NCBI GenBank assembly: GCA_021780395.1
Contig: JAJXYU010000030.1
Location: 1 to 5,122, forward strand
Direction: 5' to 3'
Length of the DNA: 5,122 nucleotides
Origin: Pseudomonadota bacterium
GTDB lineage: Bacteria > Pseudomonadota > Gammaproteobacteria > Steroidobacterales > Steroidobacteraceae
In this document: piece by piece, positions 1 to 5,122 of the stretch
Layout of the letters: each line of letters begins with the position of its first letter
How positions within the stretch are numbered: the first letter of the stretch is position 1
Notes under the pieces: model-generated
What the model was told of the DNA's origin: nothing
The model's input: only the letters and a program-made list of their open reading frames with translations
The model's database searches: none
Translations under genes and position numbers: made by a program

Positions 1-418
1 GCCCCTCGGCGATGCCTTCGATGCCGCCATCCTGTTTCGCGCGACCCGCCGCCGCAAGGTCGCGATCAAGGTGCTGCTGATGAACGCCCGGATCGTGGTC
101 GGGGTCGGCAACATCTACGCGAACGAAGCGCTGTTTCGCGCCGGGGTTCACCCGGCGCTCGCGGCCCGCCGACTCACGCGCACGCAGGCGGCCGCGCTCG
201 TCGAGGCGGTTAAGACGGTGCTCGCCGAGGCGATCCGGATCGGCGGGACGACGCTGCGGGACTATGTCGATGCCGCCGGCGAACTCGGGAGCTTCCGCCA
301 GGAGCTCGCGGTGTACGAACGCGCCGGCGAGCCCTGCCGCCGGTGCCGCACGCCGATCCGGCGCCGGGTGCTCGGGCAGCGCGCGACCTACTGGTGTCCG
401 TGCTGCCAGCGGCGTTGA
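1..418 (+). CDS. mutM: Formamidopyrimidine-DNA glycosylase (Fpg/MutM), C-terminal part, 5' truncated by window edge
   Basis: This is a bifunctional DNA glycosylase/AP lyase that removes 8-oxoguanine and formamidopyrimidines in base excision repair. The frame is open from base 2 to the TGA at 416-418, giving 138 visible residues of a protein that is usually about 270 long. The N-terminal half, with the catalytic Pro-Glu start, lies outside the window. Visible are the PLGDAF stretch, the helix-two-turn-helix DNA-binding core (VVVGVGNIYANEALFRAG), the GGTTLRDYVD motif, and a complete C-terminal zinc finger C-X2-C-X16-C-X2-C (GEPCRRC ... QRATYWCPCC). The zinc finger includes the QRAT segment whose arginine contacts the lesion phosphate in the family. 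An internal ATG at position 80 is not a real start, because homology continues upstream of it. The gene converges on coaD with a 26-bp gap. Identification is firm; only the truncation limits the call. Confidence 0.96.
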   Translation, partial: PLGDAFDAAILFRATRRRKVAIKVLLMNARIVVGVGNIYANEALFRAGVHPALAARRLTRTQAAALVEAVKTVLAEAIRIGGTTLRDYVDAAGELGSFRQELAVYERAGEPCRRCRTPIRRRVLGQRATYWCPCCQRR

Positions 419-423
419 GCGCT

Positions 424-441
424 CCGCGCCGCTGAGCGCGG
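424..441. terminator. Possible bidirectional terminator hairpin between convergent mutM and coaD
   Basis: The gap between the two convergent stop codons holds the inverted repeat CCGCGC (424-429), loop CGCTGA, GCGCGG (436-441). A competing 6-bp stem, CGCCGC (427-432) with GCGGCG (438-443), shares the same bases. The position between converging genes fits a shared terminator. However, no T-tract follows on either strand, so a canonical intrinsic terminator is not shown, and GC-rich DNA produces such stems easily. Confidence 0.25.
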
Positions 442-444
442 CGG

Positions 445-2544
<2,100 letters not shown>

Positions 2545-2548
<4 letters not shown>

Positions 2549-3210
2549 TCCACTTCGATCAGGTCTACAAGCGCTACCCGAGCGGCCGCGAGGCCCTCGC
2601 CGGCGTGTCGTTCCGGATCGAGCGTGGCGACCTGACGTTCCTGACCGGACATTCAGGAGCGGGCAAGAGCAGCATCCTGAAGTTGATCGCGCTGATCGAG
2701 CGGCCGACCCGCGGTCGCGTGACGGTTGCGGACCGCTCGACCGCGACGATCAGGCCGCGCGCGATCCCGCTGTTCCGGCGCGGGATCGGGGTCGTGTTCC
2801 AGGACAACAAGCTCCTCGTCGATCGCCCGGTCGCGGACAACGTCGCGCTGCCGCTGATCATCGCGGGGGTCCCCCGCAAGGAGATCGACAAGCGCGTTCG
2901 CGCCGCGCTCGACCAGGTCGGGCTCCTCGGCAAGGAGCGCAACCGCCCGACGGAGCTCTCCGCCGGGGAGCAGCAACGCGTCGGCATCGCGCGCGCGGTC
3001 GTCGCGAAGCCACCATTGCTGATCGCGGACGAGCCGACCGGCAATCTGGATCCCGATCTCGCGGTCGAGATCATGCGCCTGTTCAAGCGATTCAGCGACG
3101 TCGGGGTCACGATCGTGATCGCGACGCACGACGTGCATCTGGTCGACCGGTTCGACGCGCGACGCATCGTGCTCGGCGACGGCCGGGTCGCCGCGGAGAC
3201 GCCGCGATGA
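2545..3210 (+). CDS. ftsE: Cell division ATP-binding protein FtsE
   Basis: FtsE is the cytoplasmic ATPase of the FtsEX complex. It binds FtsZ/FtsA at the divisome and drives conformational change in FtsX to activate septal murein hydrolases. The 221 residues match the family length. ABC motifs in order are Walker A GHSGAGKSS (35-43), Q-loop Q86 in VVFQDNKLL, signature LSAGEQQRV (138-146), Walker B LLIADEP with catalytic E163, D-loop NLDP (167-170) and switch His H195 in IATHD. VFQDNKLL and GEQQRVGIARAVV are typical of FtsE rather than of other small ABC ATPases. The third signature position is Ala where E. coli has Gly, probably a tolerated change. The ATG overlaps the ftsY stop by 4 nt, and no strong ribosome binding site is visible (weak CGAG 5 nt upstream), which favours translational coupling. 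Confidence 0.97.
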
Positions 3211-4127
3211 ACGTCGGCGCATATGTGGATCGCCACGCGCAGACGCTGGTTGGATCGATCGGGCGTGTCGCCGATGCGCCGGTCGCGTTCCTGATGACGA
3301 TGACGGTGATCGGGATCGCGGTGGCATTGCCGCTGTGCCTGTTCGTGTTCCTGCAGAACGCGCGGCAGGCGATGGCGGGCTGGAACGACGCGTTCGAGCT
3401 GTCGGTCTATCTGACGAAGTCGACGACCCCCACGCGCACCCGCGAGGTTGCGGCGCAGATTCGCTCGCGTGACGACGTCGCGAACGTGCGAGTGATCCTC
3501 GCGCCGCAGGCGCTCGCGGAGTTCCGCCGGTACTCGGGCTTCGGCGACGCCCTCGATGCCCTGCAGGAGAACCCGTTGCCGAACACCCTCGTCGTGACGC
3601 CGACGCCGGCAGCGAGCACGGCGGCAGGCACTGCGGCGCTGCGGCGCGCGCTGCGCGCGGTCCCTGACGTCGATCAGGTCCAGCTCGACACGCAGTGGGT
3701 CCAGCGGTTGATAGCGATCGTGGATTTGCTGCGCCGCGTCGTCTGGCTCGCCGCCGGCCTCCTCGGGCTCGGCGTCGCGCTGATCGTCGGCAACACGATT
3801 CGCCTCGACATCCAGAATCGCCGCGCCGAGATCGAGGTGATGAAGCTGGTCGGCGCGAGCGACGGCTTCGCTCGCCGGCCGTTCCTGTACAGCGGCTTCT
3901 GGTACGGATTCGGGGGCGGCGCGCTGGCGCTGCTGCTGGTCGCGGTCGCGGTCGCGTGGGTATCGGCGCCGGTGAGCCGGCTCGCGCACCTCTACGGCAG
4001 CGGCTTCTCCCTGACGGGAATCGGAGTCGAAGCCGGTGCGGTGGTCCTCCTGAGTTCGAGCCTCCTCGGTTGGCTCGGCGCCTGGATTGCTGCGACACAG
4101 CACATTCGCGCGATCAACCCCTCCTGA
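3207..4127 (+). CDS. ftsX: Cell division protein FtsX (ABC-like membrane subunit)
   Basis: FtsX is the inner-membrane partner of FtsE. Its periplasmic domain recruits a hydrolase activator, EnvC in gammaproteobacteria. The 306 residues show the expected topology: a short cytoplasmic N-terminus, TM1 (about 25-49), a periplasmic domain (about 50-177) with the conserved ENPLP segment (121-125), then TM2 (about 178-199), TM3 (about 228-252) and TM4 (about 273-297). The cytoplasmic loop after TM2 carries the family hallmark EIEVMKLVGAS (208-218). The N-terminal tail is shorter than in E. coli FtsX (about 350 residues). The start overlaps the ftsE stop (ATGA, 3207-3210) and has GGAG at 3195-3198 with good 8-nt spacing. 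It is the last gene of ftsYEX before a 101-bp gap to rpoH. Confidence 0.96.
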   Translation: MNVGAYVDRHAQTLVGSIGRVADAPVAFLMTMTVIGIAVALPLCLFVFLQNARQAMAGWNDAFELSVYLTKSTTPTRTREVAAQIRSRDDVANVRVILAPQALAEFRRYSGFGDALDALQENPLPNTLVVTPTPAASTAAGTAALRRALRAVPDVDQVQLDTQWVQRLIAIVDLLRRVVWLAAGLLGLGVALIVGNTIRLDIQNRRAEIEVMKLVGASDGFARRPFLYSGFWYGFGGGALALLLVAVAVAWVSAPVSRLAHLYGSGFSLTGIGVEAGAVVLLSSSLLGWLGAWIAATQHIRAINPS

Positions 4128-4152
4128 GGCCGTTCCCGCGCCCCGAGCGGTT
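4128..4152 (+). terminator. Weak stem-loop after ftsX
   Basis: CCGTTC (4130-4135) can pair with GAGCGG (4145-4150) around a 9-nt C-rich loop, with one G-T pair. Two further wobble pairs could extend it to 4128-4152. Only two T residues follow, so it is a poor intrinsic terminator. It could be a partial terminator separating ftsX transcription from the independently controlled rpoH promoter, or chance. Confidence 0.2.
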
Positions 4153-4167
4153 GAACTCGCCCCCCGT

Positions 4168-4194
4168 TTAGCACTCTAACGTGGCGAGTGCTAT
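4168..4194 (+). promoter_or_regulatory. CIRCE operator (HrcA-binding site) upstream of rpoH
   Basis: The left arm TTAGCACTC (4168-4176), a 9-nt spacer (4177-4185) and the right arm GAGTGCTAT (4186-4194) match the CIRCE consensus TTAGCACTC-N9-GAGTGCTAA at 17 of 18 arm positions with exactly the canonical spacing. Only the last base differs (T for A). The arms form a perfect 8-bp inverted repeat (4169-4176 with 4186-4193). CIRCE is the operator of HrcA, a repressor whose activity depends on GroEL and which is lost on heat shock; the usual targets are groESL and dnaK/hrcA operons. The next gene is rpoH, whose ATG is 34 nt beyond the element. The inference is that HrcA represses rpoH. HrcA itself is not in the window. 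Confidence 0.93.
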
Positions 4195-4197
4195 CAT
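4189..4197 (+). promoter_or_regulatory. Candidate extended -10 promoter of rpoH, overlapping CIRCE
   Basis: TG-C-TATCAT fits an extended -10 element (TGn plus 5 of 6 of TATAAT). It predicts a start near 4204 and a leader of about 25 nt containing the Shine-Dalgarno sequence. There is no good -35 at the matching distance (TTAGCA, 4168-4173, matches poorly), which is consistent with dependence on the extended -10. The right CIRCE arm overlaps the element, so bound HrcA would block polymerase. An alternative sigma-70 pair is TTGAAC (4151-4156) with TCTAAC (4175-4180), 18 nt apart, whose -10 would also lie inside CIRCE. No sigma-32 promoter (CTTGAA-N13/14-CCCCAT type) with proper spacing was found. 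Confidence 0.5.
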
Positions 4198-4214
4198 GCC
4201 TCGGAGCAAGAGGC

Positions 4215-4219
4215 GGAGG
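4215..4219 (+). promoter_or_regulatory. Ribosome binding site that sets the rpoH start
   Basis: GGAGG, within AGGCGGAGG (4211-4219), lies 9 nt before the ATG at 4229. This is the strongest Shine-Dalgarno sequence in the window. It favours 4229 over the in-frame upstream candidates GTG 4181 and ATG 4196, which lie within or directly beside the operator/promoter. Confidence 0.85.
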
Positions 4220-4228
4220 TTCACGCTG

Positions 4229-5082
<854 letters not shown>

Positions 5083-5092
<10 letters not shown>

Positions 5093-5105
5093 GGCCAGGG
5101 CCGTC
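5083..5105 (+). terminator. Possible stem-loop at the rpoH 3' end
   Basis: GGCGGCC (5083-5089) can pair with GGCCGTC (5099-5105) around a 9-nt loop, with one G-T pair, and it straddles the rpoH stop codon. A smaller GGCC-TGA-GGCC palindrome (5086-5096) competes. No T-tract follows before the window ends, so a terminator is only a possibility. The remaining bases to 5122 show nothing recognisable. Confidence 0.2.
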
Positions 5106-5122
5106 GCTCGCGCTCGCCGCGT

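Noticed and set aside
138..146. Variant FtsE signature motif (protein residues 138-146, LSAGEQQRV) as a sign of an inactive or novel ATPase
   Set aside because: All catalytic motifs are intact and the third signature position varies among FtsE proteins, so this is probably neutral. Coordinates here are protein residues; in the window they correspond to about 2956-2982.
2574..4103. Very long open frames on the minus strand opposite ftsE and ftsX
   Set aside because: They are Arg/Pro/Ala/Asp-rich translations without recognisable domains, opposite convincing genes. High G+C codon bias removes stops from antisense frames and explains them.
4150..4167. Sigma-32-type promoter from GTTGAA followed by CCCCGT
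   Set aside because: The two parts are only about 6 nt apart instead of the roughly 13-14 nt needed, and the -10 match is partial. The C-run is more simply GC-rich spacer.
4181..4228. GTG at 4181 (or ATG at 4196) as the rpoH start
   Set aside because: The extra 16 residues do not resemble the RpoH N-terminus, the codons lie inside or beside the CIRCE operator and -10 box, and neither has a Shine-Dalgarno sequence. ATG 4229 has GGAGG 9 nt upstream and gives the family length.

Overview
The window reads as a core-chromosome segment of a GC-rich proteobacterium, most likely a gammaproteobacterium. The coding regions strongly prefer G/C at third codon positions. The gene order rsmD / ftsY-ftsE-ftsX-rpoH, with coaD and mutM alongside, is a known gammaproteobacterial neighbourhood. 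I cannot name the genus from the sequence alone. There are no mobile elements, tRNAs, rRNAs or CRISPR arrays. The window is almost fully coding.

Layout: (1) the 3' part of mutM (+), cut by the left edge, converges on (2) coaD (-) and (3) rsmD (-), which form a two-gene unit transcribed leftward. A short A+T-rich divergent spacer (about 1533-1591) separates rsmD from (4) ftsY, (5) ftsE and (6) ftsX (+). These three overlap by ATGA at both junctions and are almost certainly one translationally coupled operon. After a 101-bp spacer comes (7) rpoH (+), the heat-shock sigma factor, followed by 30 bp of non-coding sequence to the right edge.

Functions: MutM repairs oxidised guanine, CoaD makes dephospho-CoA, and RsmD methylates 16S rRNA. 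FtsY is the SRP receptor, FtsEX is the divisome ABC-type complex controlling septal peptidoglycan hydrolysis, and RpoH directs heat-shock transcription. Apart from the SRP/FtsY/sigma-32 link known in E. coli, the genes are linked mainly by conserved synteny.

The most notable item is non-coding. Just upstream of rpoH, at 4168-4194, is a nearly perfect CIRCE operator (TTAGCACTC - 9 nt - GAGTGCTAT, 17 of 18 consensus positions), the binding site of the heat-shock repressor HrcA. Its right arm runs into an extended -10 promoter (TGCTATCAT). This implies that HrcA represses synthesis of sigma-32 itself, placing one heat-shock circuit above the other. E. coli, which lacks HrcA, does not have this wiring.
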